Shown piece after piece: positions 1 through 6,006 of a DNA stretch of 6,975 nt. Location of the stretch: assembly GCF_014287635.1 (NCBI RefSeq), contig NZ_JACOPH010000029.1:1-6975 (forward strand), given 5' to 3'. A program made the translations under genes and the position numbers. The notes beneath the pieces were generated by a model. It made no database searches and was not told the origin of the DNA. It saw only the letters and a program-made list of their open reading frames with translations. The first letter of the stretch is position 1. Each line of letters starts with the position of its first letter. The stretch is from Roseburia zhanii (GTDB lineage: Bacteria; Bacillota; Clostridia; Lachnospirales; Lachnospiraceae).

Positions 1-459
1 CAGCTATTGCAGTTAAGGGCAGAATATTTGTCAGAGGTTGCACCGGATAGAAAGCAGTTATACCAACAGGCAAAAAGTGCAATGAAAAATCAAAATGCCA
101 ATCCAAAATGTAAAGGGATTGGAGAATTAACCTTACTGGATTTTTTGGAACAGGCAGAGGGAAAAAATCAGAATCTTGCGGACAAGCAGATTGCACTGGC
201 AGGAGGCGGAACATTAAAATTCACTATTTTAACATCAGGTGGTTATGGTGTTCAAATTCAGAGTCAGGGCGTGAATGTATTGTTAAATACTGGTGCTGGC
301 TGGGGGTATGAAATGACTCCGGCGGAACTTACAAAAAAAGATGAATTCTATTCCATTTACTGGAAGGAATATAACGCCGTAAAGAATGGTATGCATTCTG
401 AATTAAAAGAACTACCGGATTATCTGGAAAAAAGACCAATTTTTGAAGCGAAAGCCTAA
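1..459 (+). CDS. Gene A, unrecognised protein, 5' end missing at window edge
   Basis: The frame is open from the first base (CAG CTA TTG...) to TAA at 457-459. I do not recognise the family. The visible part has a charged helical N-terminal stretch (RAEYLSEVAPDRKQLYQQ), then a Gly-rich probable beta region (AGGGTLKFTILTSGGYGVQI), then an aromatic and charged C-terminus (EFYSIYWKEYNAVKNG). It has no signal peptide or membrane segment. A TTG at 7 could be called as the start, but no ribosome binding site can be seen there. The ATG at 6934 is better: it has GGAG at 6923-6926 and reads in phase into this gene if the window ends are joined. The joined protein would have 163 residues (166 if the 9-base repeat is a true duplication). 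The stop is 41 bases before gene B, so the two are probably co-transcribed. Function unknown. That it is a real gene is fairly sure. Confidence 0.75.
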   Translation, partial: QLLQLRAEYLSEVAPDRKQLYQQAKSAMKNQNANPKCKGIGELTLLDFLEQAEGKNQNLADKQIALAGGGTLKFTILTSGGYGVQIQSQGVNVLLNTGAGWGYEMTPAELTKKDEFYSIYWKEYNAVKNGMHSELKELPDYLEKRPIFEAKA

Positions 460-500
460 TGATAATAATGCAATTCAAATAAAAAAGGGGGGATTGATAT

Positions 501-1001
501 ATGCAGATTAGTTCCAACTATTCTATGAATGGTGTGTCATACGAAAACAGGCGCAGACAGAAAGATATTCCTCTATTTAGTACAGAACGTGCCAAACAGG
601 AAAATGAGAGTATAAATCCATATATGGCAGATACGGATTTTAACGAAAAAGCATTTGATATGATTGGTCCGAATGCTCCGCAGGAGGTAAAGGACGCATG
701 GATGGAAGCAGCGAAGGAAGTAAATGCGAATGGTATGGGAATAACGAAAAATGGAATGTTGAGCCATATATCGCAGATGATGGTACAAAGGCTGAATAAG
801 CAGATGAAGGGTGAGGGCGATGTGGATAACATCGACATTTTGGGAAACACAACAGAATCTGCAATTCAGGCAACGAAACAGGCACTATATAATTTAGACC
901 ATCCACTGGAATATGTTCCGAAAAGCATAGAGGTTCGGAGGGCTTGTATGAAGGAAAGAGAATTCTATGTTGCGTTTCTGGAAAGATTGGAAAAGTTATA
1001 A
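501..1001 (+). CDS. Gene B, unrecognised 166-residue soluble protein
   Basis: The ATG at 501 follows a G-rich ribosome binding site (AAGGGGGGA, about 485-493), and the gene ends at TAA 999-1001. The first 35 residues (MQISSNYSMNGVS, then basic) look unstructured. They resemble the short polar N-termini (M-K/Q-I/V-x-x-N) of the FlxA-like and FlgM-N-like proteins of this locus. The core, about residues 45-165, is predicted helical, with the recognisable stretches NAPQEVKDAWMEAAKEVN and HISQMMVQRLNKQM, and ends in a charged helix (EREFYVAFLERLEKL). There is no signal peptide, membrane segment or obvious catalytic motif. From memory it resembles one of the uncharacterised DUF families common in motile Lachnospiraceae (DUF3879 or DUF4885 type); this is unverified. 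It sits between genes A and C on the same strand, 41 and 66 bases away, suggesting one operon. Function unknown. Confidence 0.8.
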   Translation: MQISSNYSMNGVSYENRRRQKDIPLFSTERAKQENESINPYMADTDFNEKAFDMIGPNAPQEVKDAWMEAAKEVNANGMGITKNGMLSHISQMMVQRLNKQMKGEGDVDNIDILGNTTESAIQATKQALYNLDHPLEYVPKSIEVRRACMKEREFYVAFLERLEKL

Positions 1002-1067
1002 TTGACTGGAACAGAAACGGAAAATGACAACGATGAGACATATATAAAATTATTTAGGAGATAACAT

Positions 1068-1807
1068 ATGAGTGATAGTACCCTTCACATTGGAACTCTT
1101 GCTTCAAACAATGTAACAGCAGCACAAGCACTTGTAAAGGCACGGGAGCGAAATGGTCGTGAACTTCAGAATGGGGAAAAGAGCTTACTGGATTCCTTAA
1201 CAGGGAAAAATATGAGAAAGGATTTAGAGAAAGAAGGCATTGACAGACTTCACAAAGAGCAGTTTGAGGCACTTCCTAAGGAATTACAATATTCTGGAAA
1301 TGAGAGTGCTGCACAAATGCTGGCAAGAAAGCAAAATGGTGAAACACTCACAGATGCGGAAGAAGCCTATGTGAAAATTTATGGCAACATCAAGGATATA
1401 CAAAAAATAGAAGCCGATGAAGCGGATCGGAGATTCCAGAATGATTTTAGGGATGCTTTGCAGGAGACAGGGATTTCATTGGATAGTACCATGCATATTT
1501 CGATTTCCTCTGCGGGAGAAGTGTGTGACCGGACTGAGTGATGAAGACAATGAAAAAGTGAAAAAACTCGTGGAAGATAAATTTATGCAGCAGATAAAAA
1601 ACTCATATCTGAGTCATTCACAGACTGTAGAAAATATGAGTGATGAGGAATATCGTCTGGCTGGCTATGTAGAGGAATTAGATCGTTTTTTGAATAAGGT
1701 ATCAAATGGGAACGTAACAGTAGATGATTTATGATGTTCTGGCTTATAAAAAGGAAAATGGGACAATTCCAAGATATCAGATTCAGATGGATGTGGGAGG
1801 CAATTAA
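1068..1807 (+). pseudogene. Gene C, unrecognised helical protein interrupted by two frameshifts
   Basis: The ATG at 1068 has a good site (TAGGAG, 1055-1060). The first frame stops at TGA 1539-1541 after 157 residues. The protein clearly continues one frame over: after GEV at 1515-1523, the +1 frame gives VTGLSDEDNEKVKKLVEDKF and runs to TGA 1732-1734. A second +1 change then gives DVLAYKKENGTIPRYQIQMD and TAA at 1805-1807. Restored, it would have about 245-247 residues. The frame changes fall at GTGTGTG (1521-1527) and around TTATGATG (1729-1736). Each is explained by one extra base or by loss of one GT or AT pair. The N-terminus (STLHIGTLASNN) and the largely helical, acidic body are unrecognised; the ISISSAGEV-VTGLSDED segment suggests a beta hairpin before a helix. 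It is the last gene before a terminator. It may be a true pseudogene, a sequencing error, or make a 157-residue product. Confidence 0.75.
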
Positions 1808-1821
1808 AATAAGTAGTATAG

Positions 1822-1862
1822 GAAGTCAGTAGTGCGTGAATAAACTGCTGACTTCTTTTTTT
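1822..1862 (+). terminator. Intrinsic terminator after gene C
   Basis: GAAGTCAGTAG (1822-1832) pairs with CTGCTGACTTC (1845-1855) through 11 pairs including one G-U, with a 12-base loop, followed by seven T (1856-1862). It lies 15 bases after the restored stop of gene C. That supports 1807 as the original end of the gene and closes the upstream operon before the regulator promoter. Confidence 0.88.
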
Positions 1863-1942
1863 GATAGATACAGTCACTCCCAGGAGCGTGTGCCGGATAA
1901 AACAAATTAACAGGAAGCAGATAAAGCGATATATGTGATATT

Positions 1943-1975
1943 CTATTTCACAACAAAAAAAGGTCAGTTCACAAC
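1943..1975 (+). promoter_or_regulatory. LytTR-type paired direct repeat upstream of the response regulator
   Basis: TTCACAAC occurs at 1947-1954 and again at 1968-1975, 21 bp start to start, which is two helical turns on the same DNA face. Written as 9-mers (1943-1951 and 1964-1972), the downstream copy TCAGTTCAC agrees at 6 of 9 places with the AgrA-type consensus ACAGTTAAG, and the 9-12-9 layout is the classic one for LytTR response regulators. The same arrangement recurs at 4272-4304, with a spacer identical at 10 of 13 places. It lies about 75 bases before the LytTR regulator gene, so positive autoregulation is the likely role. Binding is inferred, not shown. Confidence 0.82.
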
Positions 1976-2007
1976 ATGGCGGCTAGCTATTTAAAGAACT
2001 TTTCCGA

Positions 2008-2022
2008 TATTATAAATATAAT
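2008..2022 (+). promoter_or_regulatory. Candidate -10 region of the regulator/kinase operon
   Basis: The AT-rich stretch contains TATTAT (2008-2013) and a perfect TATAAT (2017-2022). No TTGACA-like -35 stands 16-18 bases upstream of either, as expected for an activator-dependent promoter; the LytTR repeats lie a further 33-41 bases upstream. Which hexamer is used cannot be decided from the sequence. Transcription would start just before the AAGGA site (2034-2038) of the regulator gene, leaving a very short leader. Confidence 0.45.
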
Positions 2023-2047
2023 TGTATGTAAGTAAGGAAGTGACAAG

Positions 2048-2761
2048 ATGCAAATAGCAATCTGTGATGATGAAAAATCTATAGGATTGATATTAGAAGA
2101 AAAAATAAAGAAATTATTGCCGGATGCAGTAATAGATAAATATTTATCTGGTGATGAATTGATTGCAAGTGGTTGTGAGCCGGATATTCTATTTTTAGAT
2201 ATTCAGATGCCAGGAATGGATGGAATGGAAACGGCAAGGATTCTGCGTCAGAAAAATGAAAGAATGGTATTGATATTTGTAACTGCTGTGGAGGAGTATG
2301 TTTTTCAGGCATTTGATGTTGCAGCATTTCATTATCTGGTGAAACCGTTTTCAGATGAAAAATTTGAGGAAGTTGTGAAACGTGCAGTCAGAAGCATTGA
2401 AAAATATTCTGAAAATCAATCGGATGAAAAATACATGATGGTGCAGTCCGGAGGAAGCCATATGAAAGTGTTTTTGAAGGATATTGTGTATGCTGAGGTA
2501 TATAATCGAAAAGTCATTATCCATACACGGGATACGAATATTGAATATTATGGAAAATTGCAGGAACTGAGTGAAATTGCGGGAGCAGATTTTTTTCGTA
2601 CACACAGAGCCTACCTCGTACATTTCAAATATGTTCAGAAATATGATGCAAATTGTGTGACGATGGAAAATGGAACTGCATTGATTGCAAAACAGAATTA
2701 TTCTGAGTTTGTAAAACAATATTTGAAATATAATCAGAGGAAAGGAAAAGAAATCGGATGA
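2048..2761 (+). CDS. AgrA-like LytTR family response regulator
   Basis: A 237-residue cytoplasmic transcription factor, normal length for the LytTR class. Residues 1-120 form a receiver domain: acidic pocket D7-D8, phospho-acceptor D51 in LFLDIQMPGMDG, switch T79 in FVTA and K99 in LVKPF are all present, so it should be phosphorylatable. Residues about 128-230 form a LytTR DNA-binding domain with the hallmark FFRTHRAYLVH (182-192) and the preceding YAEVYNRKVIIHT strands. The start ATG is fixed by AAGGA (2034-2038). The stop codon overlaps the kinase ATG by 4 bases (ATGA), which implies translational coupling. Family members of this type (AgrA, ComE, VirR) bind paired 9-bp direct repeats about 21 bp apart. 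Such pairs stand upstream of this gene and of the FlxA-like operon, so those are its probable targets. Highly likely intact. Confidence 0.95.
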   Translation: MQIAICDDEKSIGLILEEKIKKLLPDAVIDKYLSGDELIASGCEPDILFLDIQMPGMDGMETARILRQKNERMVLIFVTAVEEYVFQAFDVAAFHYLVKPFSDEKFEEVVKRAVRSIEKYSENQSDEKYMMVQSGGSHMKVFLKDIVYAEVYNRKVIIHTRDTNIEYYGKLQELSEIAGADFFRTHRAYLVHFKYVQKYDANCVTMENGTALIAKQNYSEFVKQYLKYNQRKGKEIG

Positions 2762-4128
2762 GTTTGGTAGAAAAATGCTGGATGGTTACATCGAAAATTT
2801 CTGTTATCGCACTCCTTATGATTACAGGAATCTATTTTGGAAAATTTGTTTGTCCCTATATAAAAAAGAAAAAAGGGGCTGTGGCAGTCAGTATTGTTTA
2901 TATTACGATTATGCTTGTTTTATATATGATTCCGCCACAGATTGATAATTTTTCCGCATATCTGATTGGAGTTATAGCAGCGTTTCTTGTGATGTATGCA
3001 GAGGACAGAAGAAATATATATCAGAAAATATTTCTTGCAATTACGTTCTTTTCTATCCGATGGTTAACGGTTGCAATGGCAGCCAGACTTGATAATCTTG
3101 TTACAAAAGCACTTGTATTTCGGAATATGAGTGCAGAAAAAGTGTGGTTGCAATACGGACTATATGTTGGAACCAGAGTTTTGGATATTGTACTTTGTAT
3201 TGCTTTTATTGCGGTTGCAATAGGACTGATCAATAAAGCGTATATATACAAAAAAGATGAAATGAGCGTCAAAGAGATGGTAATGCTTATTATACCTTCA
3301 CTTGTAGGCGTCACTGGGTATGGCATTTTACAATATTATCTCATGATATACGAACGAGATACTGGAAAGAACTTGATTGATACATATGGATTTTATGGAG
3401 CTTTAAGCTTTTTACACTATCTGATTTCCATAGTTGCTATTCTTGTTGTGATTGTAATGTTTCAAAACTGGAAAGAGATGCAGGAAGAACAGCGGGGACA
3501 AGAGCTGGTATTAAATCAGATCAGTGACATGAAAAAGCATATTGAGGAAGTCGAAAAGTTATATCGGGATATCCGCTCCATGCGCCATGATATGGGAAAT
3601 CATATACAGACACTGGAACATCTGGTGGCACATAATAACATGGATGATGCTACAGAATACTTGGAACATCTGAAAAATGAATGGGACGAGGTATCTCCGG
3701 AAATAAAGACAGGAAGTCCGGTAATTGATGTTATTTTGATGGAAAAGCTGAGAGAAGCAAAAGAAAGGCAGATTCGTTTTCTGTTGGATTTTCATTATCC
3801 GCAGAATACGAAGTTAAATGCATTTGATTTGAGTGTGATCATGAATAATGCCTTGAATAACTGCATGGAAAATGTAAGTGGAGATGATCCGTATATCAGC
3901 ATTTATTCTTTTCGGAAAAACAGTATCTTTATAATAACCATAAAAAACAGTTTTGGGGGTCAGCTTAATTTTGGTGACAGCGATTTGCCAGAAACAACCA
4001 AATCTGGGAGGGAACATGGAATGGGTCTGAATAACATTCGCCGGGTTGCCAGAATGTATATGGGAGATATATCTTTGGAGCAGGGAAATGAGGAAGTAAT
4101 CCTTAGCATTATGATGCAGGTAGAATAA
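2758..4128 (+). CDS. AgrC-like (HPK10/GHKL) membrane sensor histidine kinase
   Basis: A 456-residue kinase whose ATG overlaps the regulator stop. The N-terminal third is a polytopic sensor with about seven hydrophobic segments near residues 13-34, 41-59, 64-81, 90-110, 137-160, 172-197 and 212-236. A coiled-coil linker (about 238-270) leads to the dimerisation helix with the phospho-acceptor motif RHDMGNH, H277. The ATPase part has the AgrC-typical KTGSPVIDVILMEK (317-330), an N-box NNALNNCMEN (363-372) with Asn in place of the usual Asp before the second key Asn, and the TTKSGREHGMGLNNI region (413-427) with the G-x-G lid. This family usually senses peptides or other extracellular ligands and phosphorylates its LytTR partner. 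No agrB or agrD is visible here, so the ligand is unknown. It is intact, full length and followed by a terminator. Confidence 0.94.
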   Translation: MSLVEKCWMVTSKISVIALLMITGIYFGKFVCPYIKKKKGAVAVSIVYITIMLVLYMIPPQIDNFSAYLIGVIAAFLVMYAEDRRNIYQKIFLAITFFSIRWLTVAMAARLDNLVTKALVFRNMSAEKVWLQYGLYVGTRVLDIVLCIAFIAVAIGLINKAYIYKKDEMSVKEMVMLIIPSLVGVTGYGILQYYLMIYERDTGKNLIDTYGFYGALSFLHYLISIVAILVVIVMFQNWKEMQEEQRGQELVLNQISDMKKHIEEVEKLYRDIRSMRHDMGNHIQTLEHLVAHNNMDDATEYLEHLKNEWDEVSPEIKTGSPVIDVILMEKLREAKERQIRFLLDFHYPQNTKLNAFDLSVIMNNALNNCMENVSGDDPYISIYSFRKNSIFIITIKNSFGGQLNFGDSDLPETTKSGREHGMGLNNIRRVARMYMGDISLEQGNEEVILSIMMQVE

Positions 4129-4140
4129 AGAAATAAATTG

Positions 4141-4194
4141 GCACTATGTATTTTGTAAATTACAGAAATTACAGAAATATGTAGTGCTTTTTTT
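4141..4194 (+). terminator. Intrinsic terminator after the kinase gene
   Basis: GCACTATGTATTT (4141-4153) pairs with AAATATGTAGTGC (4175-4187) over 13 positions, including two adjacent G-U pairs. The loop has 21 bases, and seven T follow (4188-4194). It lies 12 bases after the kinase stop and separates the two-component operon from the FlxA-like operon. The loop holds a tandem repeat of AAATTACAG (4157-4165 and 4166-4174). Confidence 0.85.
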
Positions 4195-4210
4195 GCGCAG
4201 GTAGCGATGA

Positions 4211-4235
4211 AAATATGTTGCTTGCAACAATATTT
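4211..4235 (+). repeat. Imperfect inverted repeat upstream of the FlxA-like gene
   Basis: AAATATGTTGC and GCAACA-A-TATTT form a hairpin-capable palindrome around TT at 4222-4223, with one bulged A. No T-run follows, so it is not a terminator. It stands in the 288-base gene-free stretch after the kinase, and its role is unknown. It could be a protein-binding dyad. Confidence 0.5.
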
Positions 4236-4249
4236 GAGGAGCACTGCGA

Positions 4250-4274
4250 CAGTCTGAAAAGCATTTTCAGACTG
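4250..4274 (+). repeat. Perfect 11-bp inverted repeat next to the second LytTR box
   Basis: CAGTCTGAAAA (4250-4260) and TTTTCAGACTG (4264-4274) are exact reverse complements separated by GCA. The right arm ends where the first LytTR half-site begins (9-mer at 4272-4280), overlapping it by three bases. No T-run follows on either strand, so a terminator role is unlikely. No copy is present upstream of the regulator gene. An operator for a second, dimeric regulator is possible. Confidence 0.6.
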
Positions 4275-4304
4275 CTTCACAACGAAAAAAGGGCGGTTCA
4301 CAAC
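4272..4304 (+). promoter_or_regulatory. Second LytTR-type paired direct repeat, upstream of the FlxA-like operon
   Basis: TTCACAAC stands at 4276-4283 and 4297-4304, again 21 bp start to start, and both pairs in the window are followed by AT. The 13-base spacer matches that of the first site at 10 of 13 places, including the A-run followed by GG. It lies 112 bases before the FlxA-like start. Two such matched sites in 7 kb, each ahead of an operon and one ahead of a LytTR gene, make a shared regulon the best reading. Confidence 0.82.
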
Positions 4305-4358
4305 ATCACAGTTTATTGTGAAGAAAGATATGCCGAAAGAAAAAATAAAGAGAAATCA

Positions 4359-4367
4359 TGTTATACA
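4359..4367 (+). promoter_or_regulatory. Possible extended -10 of the FlxA-like operon
   Basis: TG-T-TATACA has the spacing of an extended -10 element, 50 bases before the FlxA-like start. There is no good -35. It is 57 bases beyond the LytTR box, farther than at the regulator promoter, so the assignment is weak. Confidence 0.3.
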
Positions 4368-4416
4368 GATTTTCAGGAAACGGATTTCAGAGTATTAGCT
4401 CAAGGAGGACAACGAA

Positions 4417-5196
4417 ATGATGAAAATTAATGGATTTAACGGAACGAATACGCAGACAGGAGCAATTGGAATGGCACAGGCGAATGATTCTGTGAGTAAA
4501 AATATTCGGAATCAGATTGCAAATGCACAGCAGAAATTGCAGGACTTATCATCAAATGAAGAACTGTCATTAGAGGATAAGATGAAGAAACGTCAGGAGA
4601 TACAACAGGAAATTACAAATCTCAATCAACAGTTAAGACAGCACCAGATTGAACAGAGAAAGGAACAGCAGAGTAAAAAATCATCTATGGATGATATGGT
4701 GGCTGGTACAAAAAATACATCTGCAAAGAAAGGAACAGGCTTGTCACAGGCAGGTATGCGGGCAATGATTTCCGCAGATTCATCTATGAAGCAAGCAAAA
4801 GTGCAGGGTAGTATGGCAACACAGATGGAAGGAAGAGCCGGTGTGCTTGAGTCTGAAATCAAGCAGGATGCTGGAAAAGGCAATACCGAAAAGAAAGAAG
4901 AAGAACTGGCAGATTTGCAGGCAAAAGCGCAGTCTGCAACAGCAGCACAGATGTCTTCACTTTCAGATGCAAATAAATCTATGGAAGAAGCAGCAAAGGC
5001 AGACAACCGTACAGATGCAGCAGAAACAAAGAAGGATCAACCTCAGAAAGCAGAGAATACACAGGAAAATGTAGATACGACAACAGATGCATCAGATAAT
5101 GCAGATATCAAAACAGAAACAGCAGAAACAATAACAAATCCAGCATCAGAAAGTGGACAGTCGGTAGTATATACACCGATAGATATACGTTTATAG
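4417..5196 (+). CDS. FlxA-like family protein
   Basis: A 259-residue protein with a strong site (AAGGAGG, 4402-4408). ATG 4417 and ATG 4420 are adjacent; MKINGFNG from 4420 is the more usual family start. Residues about 25-85 form a Gln-rich coiled coil (IRNQIANAQQKLQDLSS, KKRQEIQQEITNLNQQLRQH) typical of the FlxA-like family. The middle (about 110-190) holds ISADSSMKQAKVQGSMATQM and LESEIKQDAGKG, which I associate with Lachnospiraceae members. Residues about 195-245 are a low-complexity Ala/Thr/Asp/Gln/Glu tail, ending VVYTPIDIRL. There is no signal peptide or membrane segment. In enterobacteria flxA is a sigma-28 flagellar-regulon gene of unclear role, so function is not established here. 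It opens the operon behind the second LytTR box, and the next gene follows 21 bases after its stop. Confidence 0.85.
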   Translation: MMKINGFNGTNTQTGAIGMAQANDSVSKNIRNQIANAQQKLQDLSSNEELSLEDKMKKRQEIQQEITNLNQQLRQHQIEQRKEQQSKKSSMDDMVAGTKNTSAKKGTGLSQAGMRAMISADSSMKQAKVQGSMATQMEGRAGVLESEIKQDAGKGNTEKKEEELADLQAKAQSATAAQMSSLSDANKSMEEAAKADNRTDAAETKKDQPQKAENTQENVDTTTDASDNADIKTETAETITNPASESGQSVVYTPIDIRL

Positions 5197-5217
5197 TTCG
5201 GAAAGGAGGCTGGTGTT

Positions 5218-5977
5218 ATGTCAGAAATCAAAAGTTTTAGTGATTATACAAGTAAATATAACAGCAATGTAGATTTTTCAGCGTTGTTTAGTGGAACGTC
5301 AGATAGTTCATCAGTAGGCAATACAAATATGCTTTCTGATTATGCTGCAATCAAAAATGGAAGCTATGGAAAACTTATGAAAGCATATTATGCAAAACAG
5401 GATGCTGAAAAATTATCGGGAAAAGGTGATACTTCACAAAAACTTACCTTGATGAAAACAAGTGCAGATTCTCTGAAAAAATCAGCAGATGCTTTGAATG
5501 ACTCTTCTCTTTGGGAAAAAAAGAAAATAAAAAAGAAAGATGAAAAAACGGGGGAAGAGATTGAGGTAGAGGATTATGACTGGGATAAAATCACCAAGGC
5601 AGTAAAATCTTTTGTTGAAGATTATAATGATGTAGTTAAGGAAGCCGGAGAATCTAATACAAAGGATGTATTGCGAAATGCTTCATGGATGACTGGAATG
5701 ACAGACAAAAACAGTAATATGCTTGCCAAAATAGGTATTACCATAGGAAAAGGAAACAAGTTGGAATTAGATGAGGATGCTTTAAAGCAGGCAGATATCA
5801 GTTCGCTGAAAACGGTCTTTACAGGATATAATTCTTTTGTAAGCAAAATATCGCAGAAAGCAACTGGTAGGTATATCGAATGCTGCAAACCGGGCGAGTG
5901 CAACCTATACAAATAATGGTACGTACTCTAAGACGGATTCTTCTTTGACATCGAGCAAGATAGATAAAGAAGTATAG
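5218..5977 (+). pseudogene. FliD C-terminal-like protein with a frameshift near its 3' end
   Basis: The ATG at 5218 follows AAAGGAGG (5202-5209). The uninterrupted frame ends at 5916 (232 residues) with an unlikely Cys-rich tail, ECCKPGECNLYK. After KATGR (about 5857-5871) the +1 frame gives ISNAANRASATYTNNGTYSK and a natural end at TAG 5975-5977, so one extra base, or loss of a TA pair, sits at GTATAT (5871-5876). Restored length is about 252 residues. The C-terminal half resembles the flagellar cap protein FliD: AVKSFVEDYNDVV (about 129-141), then MLAKIGITIGKGNKLELDED and an LKTVF helix. The N-terminal part (DYAAIKNGSYGKLMKAYY) is not classical FliD, and the protein is roughly half usual FliD length, so it is a cap-related paralogue rather than FliD. 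The next gene starts 29 bases after the restored stop. A truncated product of 232 residues may still be functional. Confidence 0.78.
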
Positions 5978-6006
5978 AAAGTGTGGACTAACTTAGGGAG
6001 GTTGCT

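Noticed and set aside
7..459. TTG at position 7 as the true start of gene A
   Set aside because: No upstream sequence to support it. The ATG at 6934 with GGAG joins in frame through the shared 9 bases and gives a better N-terminus.
518..1272. Antisense open frames across genes B and C, and similar ones elsewhere on the minus strand
   Set aside because: They mirror strongly coding plus-strand genes, lack ribosome binding sites, and have Phe/Ser/Cys/Leu-rich compositions typical of reverse-complement shadows.
1417..1734. Separate 105-residue gene overlapping the end of gene C
   Set aside because: No ribosome binding site. Its first part is out-of-frame translation of gene C, and only the part after about 1525 looks coding, as the continuation of gene C.
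1723..1741. Programmed +1 frameshift at TTA TGA T, like the prfB site
   Set aside because: The layout is suggestive, but no Shine-Dalgarno-like stimulator stands just upstream. The same gene has a second frameshift without a stop codon, and the FliD-like gene has a third, so errors or decay are simpler.
1976..2035. 19-codon open frame (MAASYLKNFSDIINIIVCK) before the regulator, considered as an AgrD-like signal peptide
   Set aside because: It starts directly on the LytTR box and spans the probable -10, so it would lie mostly upstream of the transcript start. The only AG-rich stretch is 12 bases away, and there is no AgrD-like acidic tail or AgrB partner.
4215..4430. 71-residue open frame between the kinase and the FlxA-like gene
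   Set aside because: It runs through the palindrome, the LytTR box and the ribosome binding site of the next gene, has no credible ribosome binding site of its own and no recognisable protein character.
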